From Pseudoips prasinana (taxonomy: Eukaryota; Arthropoda; Insecta; Lepidoptera; Nolidae), in contig OX621250.1 of NCBI GenBank assembly GCA_951640165.1, forward strand, positions 4,092,001 through 4,156,000: a stretch of 64,000 nucleotides of DNA. Direction: 5' to 3'. Made by a program: the position numbers and the translations under genes. Below, piece after piece: positions 21,268-31,775 of the stretch (position 1 is the stretch's first letter; every line of letters begins with the position of its first letter). The notes beneath the pieces are model-generated. The model saw nothing but the letters and a program-made list of their open reading frames with translations, was not told the DNA's origin and did no database searches.

Positions 21268-21531
21268 TGACGGTCACCGTAGCCTAGTTGTAGCCGTAGC
21301 CTCCTGCCTACGAAGCTGGTGGTCCTGGGTTCGAATCCCGGTAAGTGCAAATATTTGTGTAATGAGCACGAACATTTGTTTCTGAGTCATGGATGTTTTC
21401 TAGGTATTTAAGTATTTATCTATCTATATAAGTATGTATATCGTCTCCTGGTACCCATAGTACAAGCTTTGCTTAGTTTGGGGCTAGGATGATCTGTGTG
21501 ACATTGTCCCTAGATATTTATTATTAATATA
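21268..21531 (+). mobile_element. tRNA-derived SINE, family B (plus)
   Basis: CGGTCACCGTAGCCTAGTTG (with a small local duplication TAGCCGTAGCC), GGGTTCGAATCCCGG, and tail GACATTGTCCCTAGATATTT. Confidence 0.87.
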
Positions 21532-21569
21532 AACGACTAGTCGGTACTTACTCACATACCCATGTTTTA

Positions 21570-21793
21570 ATAATATCCTGGGACATTATGGCACACACGG
21601 CCATCTGATCCCAAGCTAAGCAGAGCTTGAACTATGGAAATCAGATAACTGACAAACTACATAATATGCAATTTTTTTTTGTAAATACATACTTATATAG
21701 TTAATTACACCTAGATTCAGGACAAACAGACATGCAACCCACGACTTGCGGCATGAAAGGCAAGCTTTTACCAACCACGCCTACCGGCCGGTT
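21570..21793 (-). mobile_element. tRNA-derived SINE, family A (minus)
   Basis: The minus strand ends CACACACGGCCATCTGATCC-like on the left (tail side). The head at the right is diverged: GTGGTTGGTAAAAGCTTGCC. Confidence 0.75.
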
Positions 21794-21949
21794 GTCATTC
21801 GTCTTTCTTGGATATATTATAAGCTACGGTTCACCTGTTTGGATTGATAGGGCCACCATTACATGTGTCCGTAGTAAATTGCAAGAAAGCGAACTCTTGG
21901 CGTTGATAAAAATATAAGTTGATAAAAAGTTAATAATAACATTAAATTC

Positions 21950-22560
21950 GTACCTTAATATAGACAGAACCATTCAGACAATATGTAGTAAAAATATAGC
22001 TAAAATTTTATATTTCGATAATTAAACCTACACATGATCCTTGACAATAACTTATTTTTTTTTTTTTTTTTTTTTTATTAGCCTGTATTGTCCCACTGCT
22101 GGGCAAAGGCCTCCCTCCATTCTTTCCAACGCTCACGACTGTGTGCCAGTTCGTCCCGCCATCTCCTTCGTGGTCTGCCGCGACCCCGTGTCACTGTTTC
22201 AGGGTACCAATCATGAGCTTTGCGTGCCCACAGCTCGTCCGGCATGCGACAGACATGTCCTGCCCAGTCCCATTTAAGCTGAGCAGCCTTTTGAGCCACG
22301 TCAATAATTTGTGTTCTGGAGCGCAGTGTAGTGTTTCGAACGTGATCTGTTAATTAACTAAACTTAATTTAAGTTAGCTAAATATCGTTACAATTATAAA
22401 ATAAATCTTATTGTAAATTATTTCCTACAATCCGTGTACCTAAATATCTATATGTACCTAGAAATAATTATAAATTAATTTCTACGAACATGTTCTGACT
22501 ATTTACAAGCGCTTTTTCAAAGTCTACGTGAATAAAAACCTTTTTTATTTTATTTTTATT
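21950..22560 (-). repeat. Dispersed repeat family R, inverted copy with nested LINE tail
   Basis: Reverse complement of 14160-14460, with AACATGTTCTGAC and GCGCTTTTTCAAAGTCTACG. It matches 54890-55210, which lacks the insert and so shows the empty site GACAATAGCTTAATTTAAG. Confidence 0.65.
22051..22352 (-). pseudogene. RTE-type LINE 3' fragment with poly(A), nested in repeat R
   Basis: A T-run at 22052-22077 is the poly(A) tail of a minus-strand insertion. The 73-codon frame (22299-22078) reads AAQLKWDWAGHVCRMPD and GRGRPRRRWRDEL then WREAFAQQWD, the conserved C-terminal end of RTE-type LINE ORF2 proteins. Everything upstream is truncated. It belongs to a different family from the GATGAT-tailed copies. 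Confidence 0.8.
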
Positions 22561-22740
22561 TGATATTTTTTCCTAAAACGTATAGGAAAGTCAGCGCAGA
22601 GGCCTCACCTGACAGAATATGAACTACCTTACCACTGTGATATCTGACAAAACAAGCATAATATCATGTTAGATGACTTTCTAATGATATCCGGAGTAGT
22701 CTAGTATACACATATTGTAGCATCTCGTATGTAATATCAT

Positions 22741-22990
22741 ATAATGAGATGACGATGATGATGACTATCATCATATCAGCCGAAAGACATCCAAAACTGG
22801 ACAAAGCCCTCCCCCAAAGATCTCCACGACTGCCGGTCTTGCGCTATCCGCATCCAGGAGTTTCACTCACTAGTTCATCGGTCCATCTTGTAGGGAGCCT
22901 GCCCACGCTGCGTCTTCCGGTTCGTGGTCGCCACTCGAGAACCTTTCTGCCCCAGTGGCCGTCGGCTCTACGAGTTATGTGCCTAATAAA
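22741..22990 (-). pseudogene. RTE-type LINE 3' tail (minus)
   Basis: The minus strand carries GGCAGAAAGGTTCTCGAGTG, GGAAGACGCAGCGTGGGC and TCGGCTGATATGATG, ending in GATGATGATG-like repeats. Only the last ~75 codons and tail remain. Confidence 0.8.
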
Positions 22991-23384
22991 TAAATAATTG
23001 TAATTTTAGCATGCATATGGGTAATATGAATCCTACACATATGTTATCACAAACCGGGGAAAAGTATTAGTATAGAATCTTTCTGTTAATACAATTTCTT
23101 TTCGATTAAGTAATTTCGAACGGCCAACGGCTACTTGTTAGGCATTAAGGAAAACCGGCCTTTTTATTGGGGTACCGTATCGGAAAAGTGAAAACGATAA
23201 GAAAAATGTTTATGTTGCGATCTGATGTTTGGATAAGTATTTTATTTTCTACCGAAGGCTATCTGAAAGTCTTGTTTTCTTTGTTTGTAAATTAAATTGA
23301 ATATACGAAGTGGGCACGTATAACTGAACGTGGTATAAACAATATTAAATATTGTTTTTGCATTAGTAATATACATTCTAGTTA
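22991..23384. other. No supportable gene
   Basis: Unique-looking sequence between two RTE tails. Confidence 0.45.
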
Positions 23385-23945
23385 AGGTTGGAGACTCTGC
23401 ATTCGAAGTTGTAGAGAACTACATATATTTACCTAGGACAGATCATACAACTAGGTAGGTCCAACTTCGAAAAGGAGGTCAATCGTAGAATCCAACTCGG
23501 CTGGGCGGCGTTCGGGAAGCAACGTAATATCTTCTCGTCCCAAATACCGTAGTGTCTCAAGTCGAAAGTCTTCGACCAATGTGTGTCGTGTTCGGCCAGT
23601 GATGACTTACGGAACAGAGACGTGGTCGCTCAATATGGGCCTTATCAGGCGGCTCAAGGTCACCCAAAGAGCAATGGAAAGGGCTATACTTGGATAGCTC
23701 ATAGAATTGCCAAACTGAAGTGGCAGTGGGCAGGGCACATAGCTCGTAGAACTGACAGTCGATGGGGCAGAAAGGTTCTCGAGTGGCGACCACGAACCGG
23801 AAGACGCAGCGTGGGCAAAGCGGTGGACCGACGATCTTGTGCGGGTCGCGGGAAGCCGCTGGATGCGGGCAGCGCAGGACCGGCTATTGTGGAGATCCTT
23901 GGGGGAGGCCTTTGTCCATCAGTGGACGTCTTTCGGCTGATATGA
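23385..23945 (+). pseudogene. RTE-type LINE 3' fragment (plus)
   Basis: Translated pieces read YIYLGQ, EVNRRIQLGWAAFGK, VMTYGTETWSL and KWQWAGHIARRTDSRWGRKV, the post-catalytic part of an RTE-clade ORF2, interrupted by stops and at least two frame changes. Ends TCGGCTGATATGATGAAT. Confidence 0.82.
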
Positions 23946-23974
23946 TGAATATAAATTACGAGAAAATAATTGTA

Positions 23975-24225
23975 GGATTATGCTGCGTGGTAACGGCATA
24001 GAATATCATCACTCATCTCATCCCGTGGTGGTCGTAGAAATTGTCCGAGGGAATACTTACCAGAGAACGGGTAGCAGCGTTTGTCTGTGAATTATATGAC
24101 CATCAAACTGGGATCGCCCACCCGTATGCCAAGCGTGGCGATTATGGCATATCCCCCCATTCTATGAGAAGTCTTTTGTCCAGCAGTACTTAGGACGACA
24201 TGTTGAATTATGGGACTCACAACAA
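23975..24225. repeat. CATCCCGTG-family dispersed repeat
   Basis: GGTAACGGCATAGAATATCATC, CATCTCATCCCGTGG and GGCGATTATGGCATATCCCC recur (partly inverted) at 40395-40640. No ORF. Confidence 0.55.
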
Positions 24226-24304
24226 CGGCGGGTTAGTCTAAGGCGGTAAAATAGAAAAAAAAAGTAAGACACACAGTCCCTTCTTCTCCCAATACTAGAT
24301 TAAT

Positions 24305-24920
24305 AATAATGTCCCCCTAGCCGAATTTCGGCCACGGCGGCCAGTCTCTACAGAGATAAGCCATCTGCGCGGGACATATTAAGTGCTCAAGTGTGTGCGC
24401 AACACAGGAGCACTTTCTATTCCAACACTCTCATGATCCGACTAGACTACGGTAATCATAACGGTCACCGAAGTCTACTTGGTAGTGCTCCTGCCTACGA
24501 AGCTGGTGGTCCTGGGTTCGAATCCCGGTAAGTGCAAATATTTGTGTGATGAGCACGAATATTTGTTTCTGAGTCATGGATGTTTTCTATGTATATAAGT
24601 ATTTATCTATCTATATAAGTATGTATATCGTTGCCTGGTACCCATAGTACAAGCTTTGCTTAGTTTGGGGCTAGGATGATCTGTGTGACGTTGTCCCGAG
24701 ATATTATTATTATTATCCGATGGGACGCCTAGCGACACGACCGGAAAGAGGTTAGGCACAGGACCGACGACTTTACGCGCTCTCTGAGGCACGAAGGCAC
24801 AATAGCGCCAACTCCAAGACTTCGGGCAGATTTTGAGAAATTTTTATTTTTATAGAAAAGTCCCAAAATCTCTTTTGGCCCGACCCGGGATTAACACGCT
24901 ACCGCTAGACCAACGAGAAC
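24305..24920 (-). mobile_element. SINE family C (minus), split by a SINE-B
   Basis: The minus-strand head at about 24920 has a GTTCTCGTTGGTCTAGCGG-type A box and AATCCCGGGTCGGGCC-type B box. The tail near 24310-24370 carries CGTGGCCGAAATTCGGC. A plus copy lies at 41432-41803. The nested SINE-B occupies 24442-24714. Confidence 0.75.
24442..24714 (+). mobile_element. tRNA-derived SINE, family B, nested with ATCCGA duplication
   Basis: Full SINE-B from near ACGGTCACCGAAGTCTAC to a (TTA)n tail. ATCCGA occurs at 24436-24441 and again at 24715-24720, a clear target duplication within SINE-C. Confidence 0.87.
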
Positions 24921-25042
24921 GCAGGCAGTATGGAGATGTCAGCTAGATCTTACCCAAAAGGAACTTGCGGATCTCCAAAATGAGTGCTTAAGATTTATAT
25001 TAGCCACTAGATCAGTTATGCCAGTTATATTGCATTACTATT

Positions 25043-25590
25043 AAATAAAATAAAATAAATAAAATAAAAAAGGTTTTTATTCACGTAGACTTTAAAAAAG
25101 CGCTTGTAAATAGTCAGAACATGTTTGTAGTAATATAGTTGTATACATTAGATATTATTTCTAGTAACATAGATATTTAGGTACATATTGTATGAAAACA
25201 TTTATAAAATTTATTTTATTACAGCAATGATATTTAGCTAGCTCGTATCAAGTTATTGTCAAGAGATTATGTTTAATTATCTAGTTTAAGCCTAAAATTT
25301 TTACTACATATTGTCAATGGTTCTGTCTATATTAAAGGTATTATTATTATGACGGACCTTGTGTTAATAACGACGGTCGCGCTTTAATGCTACCACCGGA
25401 TCCAATGCGCCCCAACTGAGAAGACCCAGCGAAACAAACTCAGTGGGTTCATCTACTACCGGTTTCAACACGACCCAGTTGAGACGGTCCGGCGAAACAT
25501 ACTCAAGCGGGCATGAACACGGGATTTGGTCCAATTAGAGTAATTATTTAGTAGGCAAACACAATATATGCTCGATCGGTTGTCTGAATG
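25043..25590 (+). repeat. Dispersed repeat family R, copy 2
   Basis: Closely matches 14160-14720 across its whole length, including GAGAAGACCCAGCGAAACAA and GCTCGATCGGTTGTCTG. Confidence 0.7.
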
Positions 25591-25867
25591 CTTATTATTT
25601 TAGATTATATTTAGGTATACAAAAGAAAAACTTCGAAACAATAACATTATTCATTTTGAGACAGAGTCAATAATTTTAAATTAAGTATATTATGATAGCA
25701 ATCATTTACAGATAGTTCACGTAACACATTTATATAAAACAATTGAACAAAGAATATCTATTTCATATTTTTCATTAAAAGTTCTATGTCTAGAATTTTG
25801 CTAGAGAAGCGGTTTATATTTTGATGTGATAGAATTAGAAAGTTATCACACTTCTCTATTATCATGC
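25591..25867. other. AT-rich DNA, nothing recognised
   Basis: No supportable feature. Confidence 0.45.
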
Positions 25868-26209
25868 TTACATGTTTAAACTACTAACTAAATTGATTTT
25901 AATAACATTACTAAAAGATGGTATAAAAAGTGACTTCGTCATACTACTTATGACTGAGTTAATATGTGCCGCTACTAAAGTTGCAAGTATGTTCAAAAAT
26001 TTTCTTGAGACAGTAACTGTACTCATGGTTACCCTAAAAGAATCTATAAAACTATTTGTGTCCAAAAATATAAATTTATTACTATAATGGCTAACCAAAA
26101 ACTGTAGGTGCATATTTAGCTTGTTGATATAATTATTTGTACTATCAGGCACATTGGACACATAGGGGAACGCACACAATATTATCTTATTACAGTCTAA
26201 TTCTAACAT
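25868..26209 (-). pseudogene. Possible remnant of a retroelement esterase/gag-like ORF
   Basis: A 113-codon minus frame. NKIILCAFPYVSNVPD, then YINKLNMHLQFLVSHY and FIFLDTNSFI, look like part of an SGNH-hydrolase-type fold that some insect LINE ORF1 proteins carry. I see neither the catalytic GDS block nor a clear final GLH motif, so only a degraded C-terminal part could be present. The frame may equally be chance in AT-rich DNA. Confidence 0.25.
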
Positions 26210-26439
26210 CTTAGTGAAACTATCTGTAATGTCTTTTTTCTTTAAGTTCTTACAATTTCTTCTTCTTATTATTTTCTAAGGGTTCTGTAATCTTATTTCA
26301 ATTAAAATATGCCCCATGTTATTTGCTTATAATGTAGCTTAAATATACCCCGAACATCTGATAACAACCAAACAAACATGCTAAAAATAGTATAATTTCT
26401 CTTTATAATCTCGGTTCAAATAAATGAAAACTCGATCAT

Positions 26440-26590
26440 GAGAGTGATGGAATAGAAAGTGCCCCTGTGTCAGCGCACACACTTGTGCACTATAATGTGT
26501 CCTGCACAGTTGGCTAGTCTCCATTGAGACTGGCCGCCGTAGCCGAAATTCGGCCTGGAGGTTATGATTATTATTTTATTTTTTCATTTA
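26440..26590 (+). mobile_element. SINE family C 3' end (plus)
   Basis: TCATGAGAGTGATGG, GCGCACACACTTGTGCAC and GCCGAAATTCGGCCTGGAGG followed by (ATT)n match 41665-41803. The tRNA-like head is absent, so this is a 5'-truncated copy. Confidence 0.75.
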
Positions 26591-27344
26591 TTTATTCATT
26601 AACAATTAGCATTGTGTTTGAATCCATATAGAATACACATTAATTAAATTATAAAATAGTCCACACATTCAATATAAATAAAATAAAAACACCTACAAAA
26701 CATTAATTTATCACGTCATTACAAATAACATTAAGATTATAATTGGGTTTTACAATTCAGTCACATCATAAAAACACTTCTCCAATAAGAAGGCCTACAA
26801 CCTTGTTTTAAATATGTTCGTAATGTAAACTGTTTCCTTCAAAGAGGCTGGCAATGTTTATCAATATTTAATATAGGAACCATTTTATTTTTAATAGTTT
26901 TCCTTCGCGTATTATTATTAGTACACGCCAACAGAGTTCAAAATATTTTTGGCCTGTCTATTTCTATCAACAAAAATACATTTCGCGCATCCTATACATT
27001 AGTATCGTCACTAAGACAATAAATAAATCACTTGAGCAAATAACCCAAAACACATAAATACAACGAAAACAATAAACCAGTACATTTACACCTATATTTA
27101 TACTCCATGATAACATTGCAACATAGTGGAGACCATAAAATATCATTTTATTACTCTCGTATATGTGTTTTGCGGCGAAATTGAAGCAGGTTTGTTCTAG
27201 ATCTGTAAAGTAGTAAAGAGAGATATGACGTAGATATCTATGAGTTAGTGATGGTAGCGACTTTGTTATAAAATCTATGAGGTCAGAGCACGTCTGAATG
27301 TCATCAATCTAATGTTTGATTATTGCTTAATTGCAGAATCAACG
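26591..27344. other. AT-rich DNA, no supportable gene
   Basis: No long frame, RNA gene or clear repeat terminus. Confidence 0.5.
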
Positions 27345-27490
27345 GACGTTGGGTAGAGAAAGGTTCTCAAGTGACTACCACAAACCGGAAGACGCAGTGA
27401 CCGGTGATCTTGTGAGGGTCGCTGCAAACAGCTTAATGTGGATAGCACAAAATGGGCAAATGTGGACGTCTTCGGCTGCTGATATATAAA
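27345..27490 (+). pseudogene. RTE-type LINE tail fragment
   Basis: GGTTCTCAAGTGACTACCAC, GGAAGACGCAGTG and TGTGGACGTCTTCGGCTG mark a diverged, internally deleted copy of the RTE tail. Confidence 0.7.
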
Positions 27491-27499
27491 CGATAAATA

Positions 27500-27672
27500 A
27501 AACGGCCGTTGGGCTAGAATGGTTCTCGAGTGTCGACCACGAACCGGAAGACGCAGCGTGGGTAGGCCCTCTATAAAATGAAATGATCTTGTAGGGGGTC
27601 GCTGGAAACCGCTGGATGTGGATAGCGCAAAACAGGCAAATGTGGACGTCTATCGGCTGATATGATGATAAT
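27500..27672 (+). pseudogene. RTE-type LINE tail fragment
   Basis: GGTTCTCGAGTGTCGACC, GAAGACGCAGCGTGGG and TCGGCTGATATGATGATAATG. Only 10 bp after the previous fragment and in the same orientation. Confidence 0.75.
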
Positions 27673-27949
27673 GATATTTAGTATTTAAATAACCAATTCA
27701 TAAATTACAAAATTCTAATTTTTGTAATAGGATAAGGTAGACAGGAAAATCGTTAATTTGATCCTCTAGTACGTGCCGCTTGTAACGGGTAGTAATTCTA
27801 TCCTGGATTGGTAAAAGGTTTCACGTGAAAGGATTCTTTGTATAGCGTGTGGGTTCTTATTCTTATTCTTCTGGTTGCGGCTATTTCCAGTCTCCGGAGG
27901 TCCTGGTAACACTGCGTCCAGTGATGAACTATTGTGCTCGCCGCTCCAA

Positions 27950-29212
27950 CTAAACTTCCCTGTCTAACCCTGCAACATAGATAAATTGCAGAATCTTTTT
28001 GGCAGGAGTGTCGATAACATCGTCCTGGTGCAAGAAGTGTTGGCCCAGGACGGTGTTACGTTTATGCATCAGTGGCTCACAGTGGCAGAGCAGGTGTAGA
28101 GTTGTTTCGTCTGCGTTATTGCAGAATCTGCACACTCTACAGTCTCCGATGCCCACCGTGGATAGGTGTTTCCTGAGACGGCAATGTCCCGTTAACATCC
28201 TAGTTATGATGCATAAGTTCCTCCTATTAAGCGCGAGGACTTCGTTCGCAGTTTTGCGGTCGTAGCCCTTGATAGCTTTTTTGGAGTGAGTTAAACCTGG
28301 AAGTTTGTGCCAGCGTTTAACAGCTTCTTGTTTGCAATGGTTCCTTAGGGTGAGTTGGACTGTGCTTTTTGGTATTCCGCATATCGGCTCAGGGCCGTAT
28401 TGGACCAGTTTAGCTCCAGCCCGTGCAAGTTCGTCGGCACTTTCGTTGCCCTCGATACCCGCATGACCCGGTACCCATCGAAGTATCACCTTGTTCCTAA
28501 GGCACAGGGTATTGAGACTGTCAATGCAGTTCATAACCAGCCCTGACGTTATAGTGTCAGAATTCAAGGCTAGGAGGGCCGCTTGACTGTCTGAATGGAT
28601 GTAGATTGTATGATTGACATAGTCTTTTTGCAAGTTGGCTTCTGCACATACAATGATGGCATAAACCTCTGCCTGGAAAATTGAGGCGTATTTACCCAGA
28701 TTTTTACTGGCTTTGTATCTGGGTCGTTCCCCAAAAACTCCACAGCCTACGTCATTTCCCATTTTGGAGCCATCGGTGTACCAAATTAGGCTCTCCTTCT
28801 TCCAGGATACTTTGTTGTTAGTCCAGTCGTCCCTGGAAGGTATCTCCACACAATAATTCTTGGTGCTATTATATTGTGAGGACAAAAAGTCTAGTTTCAT
28901 GCCTAGTATGGGGTCCTGTTGCACTTGGTCACATAAAGCCCTCAGTGCCTTTGAGAGCCACGTCTCGGTCCCCTGTGCGGCTGCTCTCAGCATGCCGGCC
29001 TTCGCCTCAGACTGTATGAACAGTGAAAGAGGCGGCAGGTTCAGCAATGCCTCAAGTGACGCTCCAGGAGTGGAGGACATGGCTCCCGTGACTACCATAC
29101 ATGCAGATATTTGCAGGCTATTGAGCCTGTTTATTACTGTCGTTTGGCTGGTTTTACTCCACCAAACTACGGAGCCGTACGCGATGGTCGATCTCGCTAT
29201 AGCAGTGTACAA
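27950..29212 (-). pseudogene. RNase H and C-terminal domain of I-like LINE
   Basis: A 420-codon minus frame in phase with the upstream RT after one nonsense codon. It starts in the RT thumb (YTAIARSTIAYGSVVWW). The RNase H domain has WYTDGSKM with its first catalytic aspartate, then FQAEVYAI (glutamate), IHSDSQAAL (aspartate) and VPGHAGIEGNESADELA (distal histidine and aspartate), a complete-looking active site. The C-terminal zinc-like cluster CRVCRFCNNADETTLHLLCHC follows. In a live element this domain would degrade the RNA strand after reverse transcription. Here it is part of a disrupted ORF2; the ATG at 29212 is internal. Confidence 0.88.
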
Positions 29213-29317
29213 CCATAGGAGAAGTTTGGGGTGGGATCCCCACCTTCTCCCTACCAGGCGACGCCCTATACCTAAGGCAATTTTTGCCTTTTGTATAGTT
29301 TTCTTGATATGTGGGTT

Positions 29318-30470
29318 TTATGTGAGCTTTTGGTCAAAAATTATTCCCAAATATTTAACCTCATTGGAAAACTGTATCTCGCTGCCGTTCATTACTGAAG
29401 GGGTTAATTTGTCTAGAGCTCTCTTTCGAGTAAACGGTACGATAACTGTTTTGTTAGCATTTACGGATAGCTGATTCGCTCTACACCATCGATTGACAAT
29501 GTTAAGAGCGTTCTGCATCAGTGACGACAACAAGCTTTGACAGAATCCCCGTATAATAACTACAAGGTCATCAGCGTATCCCAAAGTGTCGATTTTTTGT
29601 TCTGCTAGCTTGTATAAAAGCTCATCTATTGCTAAAGTCCACAGGAGTGGGGATAGTACACCTCCCTGTGGACAGCCTCTCGTTGTTGCAACCTCCAAGG
29701 AAGTTCCATGCAGCGAGACCAGAGCTTTACGGTTTGAAAGCATTGCCTTTACCCATTTGACAGTTGTTTGATCAATGTTCTTGTTTGTTAGTCCATTGAT
29801 CAACGTGCCTGTCGGGGTGTTATCAAAGGCACCTTCAATATTCAAGAATGCACAGAGTGCTATCTGTTTGTCCTCCAGTGCTCTTTCGACCCTGTCTGTC
29901 AATTGCAGCAGGGCGGTTTCCGTAGACCTGCCTCTACAGTATGCGTGCTGAGTACTGTGGATAGGCTGTGACTTTAGTCCTTCCTCCCTTATGTACCTGT
30001 CGAGTATTTTCTCCAGTGTTTTCAGGAAGAAGGAGGTCAGGCTGATTGGCTTGAAGGACTTAGGCAGGGAATAATCCTTCTTGCCAGCTTGGACAAAGGC
30101 TAAAGTGCTTTTCATACCTAAGTATGAAAAGCACTTTAGCCTTTGTCCAACGATCTGGGATATAGCCCCAGGCGTAACTTGCCCGGAACATTTTTGCCAT
30201 AGGCGGTACCAGTATATCTATGCCCTTCTGTAAGAAGACGGGCAATATGTTATCTGGTCCACTAGATTTGTACGGCTTGAAAGACTCGATTGCCCACCTC
30301 ACAACCCCAGGCCTAATTATCCTCGCCGCCCTATTCCAGTCCTCGTTGCGAGGCCGCTGTACAGGCGTCATGGAGGAGTTCAATTCTGCGCCAGGGAAGT
30401 GGCTTGCAATAAGAGTCTTCAGCGTGTCTTCTTCGTTAGCAGCGTAGGTTCCGTCAGGTCCCTTTAGCAA
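29318..30470 (-). pseudogene. Reverse transcriptase domain of I-like LINE, broken
   Basis: The minus-strand frame 30470-30060 holds the RT N-terminal part (KPYKSSGPDNILPVFL, GYIPDRWTKAKV). The frame 30115-29318 holds fingers, palm and thumb: SFKPISLTSFFLKTLEKIL, AFLNIEGAFDNT, GCPQGGVLSPLLW and YADD at 29567-29578. The two frames are separated by a 28-bp inverted copy of adjacent sequence, which shifts the frame. A TAA at 29318 then splits RT from RNase H, which continues in the same frame. The usual D in the ALDIEGAFD-type motif A is N (NIEGAFD), which may be a further inactivating change. Confidence 0.87.
30091..30148. repeat. Perfect 27-bp-stem inverted duplication within RT
   Basis: Stem 30091-30117 (GGACAAAGGCTAAAGTGC and on) pairs exactly with 30122-30148 around the loop CTAA. 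One arm corresponds to the RT reading frame and the other is a 27-28-bp reverse-complement copy inserted next to it, which breaks the ORF. Confidence 0.95.
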
Positions 30471-30625
30471 GCCAATTTAGTTAGGTTTGTCTTTAGCGAG
30501 CAGCTTGTGGATGCGGGCCCCCTGAAGTGTGGGTTTGAACATAAACTAACTATACGCAGAAAACATATAGATAAGAAATTTTGTATAGGTATATGCATAG
30601 TTTCTTGTATTTTTTAAATTATGTG

Positions 30626-30710
30626 ATGCATGAAAGGTTTTCGAGTGGCGACCACGAACCGGAAGACGCAGCGTGGGCAGGCCCCTTACAAGATAGACCG
30701 ATGAAATAAA
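30626..30710 (+). pseudogene. RTE-type LINE tail fragment
   Basis: AAAGGTTTTCGAGTGGCGAC, CCGGAAGACGCAGCGTGGGC and CAAGATAGACCGATG. Very short piece. Confidence 0.7.
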
Positions 30711-30739
30711 ATATACTTATGATTAATTACAATTTTGTT

Positions 30740-30856
30740 GTGAGACGCTGCTGCCCGTTCTCTTGGAGATATTCCCACGAGATGACTCGTAATACCCTGT
30801 ACGGGATGAGATGGGTTGGCGATATTCTATGCCGTCAACCACCCATTTACATGGGT
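30740..30856. repeat. CATCCCGTG-family repeat fragment
   Basis: GCTGCTGCCCGTTCTCTTGG and GGGATGAGATGGG ... GATATTCTATGCCG match 40545-40625. Confidence 0.6.
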
Positions 30857-31450
30857 ATGGCAAGATAGGGTCACTAACGATAGAGTTCTAGAAATAGCAC
30901 AGCTACCTAGCCTGACAGCGTTTCTTAAACAGAAGCGTTTACGTTGGTTGGGGCATGTGCACAGAATGGAACCGGTTGGGTGCGGTAGCTAATGAGAAGC
31001 GCGATGTCGGTAGACCTCTGCTTCGCTTTAAAGACTGCACCAAGCGGGATATGGCCGCTTTTAAAATTGACCACTGTAGCTGGGAAAAGTTCGCTGAAAA
31101 TAGAGTGTAATGGCGTAAACGTGTAGTGGAGGATCGTAAGATCTGTAATGAAGCCTGGTTTGGAGAACTTGCTGATAAGAGACAGAAGCGACATGAAAGC
31201 GGCTCGGCACCAACCACCGCAAACTTCTCTTGTCAGGCCTGCGACAGGTTATGTCGCTCTCGCATCGGTTTGTTTAGCCACAATAAGAAGTGTCTCTCAG
31301 ACAATGTGCCGTAAATCGTCTGTAACAGACGCAAAGGCCATATATATATGGCCTTCAAAAATCGTTGTTCTGCTGACTCCGTATAGTCGCTGCCTGCATT
31401 CTCCAGTGCTTCACCGAAGAGTCGAATCTAAGGCCATATATACAACCACA
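30857..31450 (+). pseudogene. LINE ORF2 C-terminus with final zinc finger
   Basis: Translated pieces read DRVLEIAQLPSLTAFLKQKR, LRWLGHVHRMEP, GRPLLRFKDCTKRDMAAF and FSCQACDRLCRSRIGLFSHNKKC. The last is a C-x2-C...H-x4-C finger typical of the very end of some non-LTR retrotransposon proteins. Frameshifts separate the first and second halves. The 3' part (31043-31350) is repeated as the insertion at 46603-46887. RT and endonuclease are absent; the clade is not assigned. Confidence 0.8.
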
Positions 31451-31775
31451 CAGCACAATTATTAAATTATTAATGTTAGTAACTAAATGTGTTAAAGTCA
31501 TAACTGAACAATACAATAGGTTCTACATTGTATCTAAATAATAATTTAGTTTCAATATCCATAACGAATGAAGTTCCGTATTGACTCGGCTTATTGGACC
31601 TAACGTGCCTATAGAATATTCGTAGTATATCGTATGAATGGAGACCAAACTCAATATTTACCCGAGAGAGGGGTGAGCCTTTAGGCCAATAGGTAGAACA
31701 GTTGATACTATGTATATACATAGTATTATTATAAGTACACCGATTGTTTTCTATTTCTAAATGTTAAACCTTTTT
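31451..31775. other. No supportable gene
   Basis: An 81-codon minus frame (31721-31476) has no recognisable domain. Confidence 0.45.

Larger units (their letters stand above)
27854..30535 (-). mobile_element. I-like LINE with RNase H domain, 5'-truncated and dead
   Basis: A minus-strand ORF2-type body runs RT, then RNase H, then a C-terminal CCHC, followed by ~100 bp of 3'UTR and an (AGAATA)n tail (27854-27870). RNase H downstream of RT points to the I group (I/Loa/Nimb-like) rather than Jockey. Endonuclease and ORF1 are missing because of 5' truncation near 30535. Three lesions are seen: an in-frame stop near 30478, a 28-bp inverted insertion at 30091-30148 and a TAA at 29318-29320. Confidence 0.88.
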
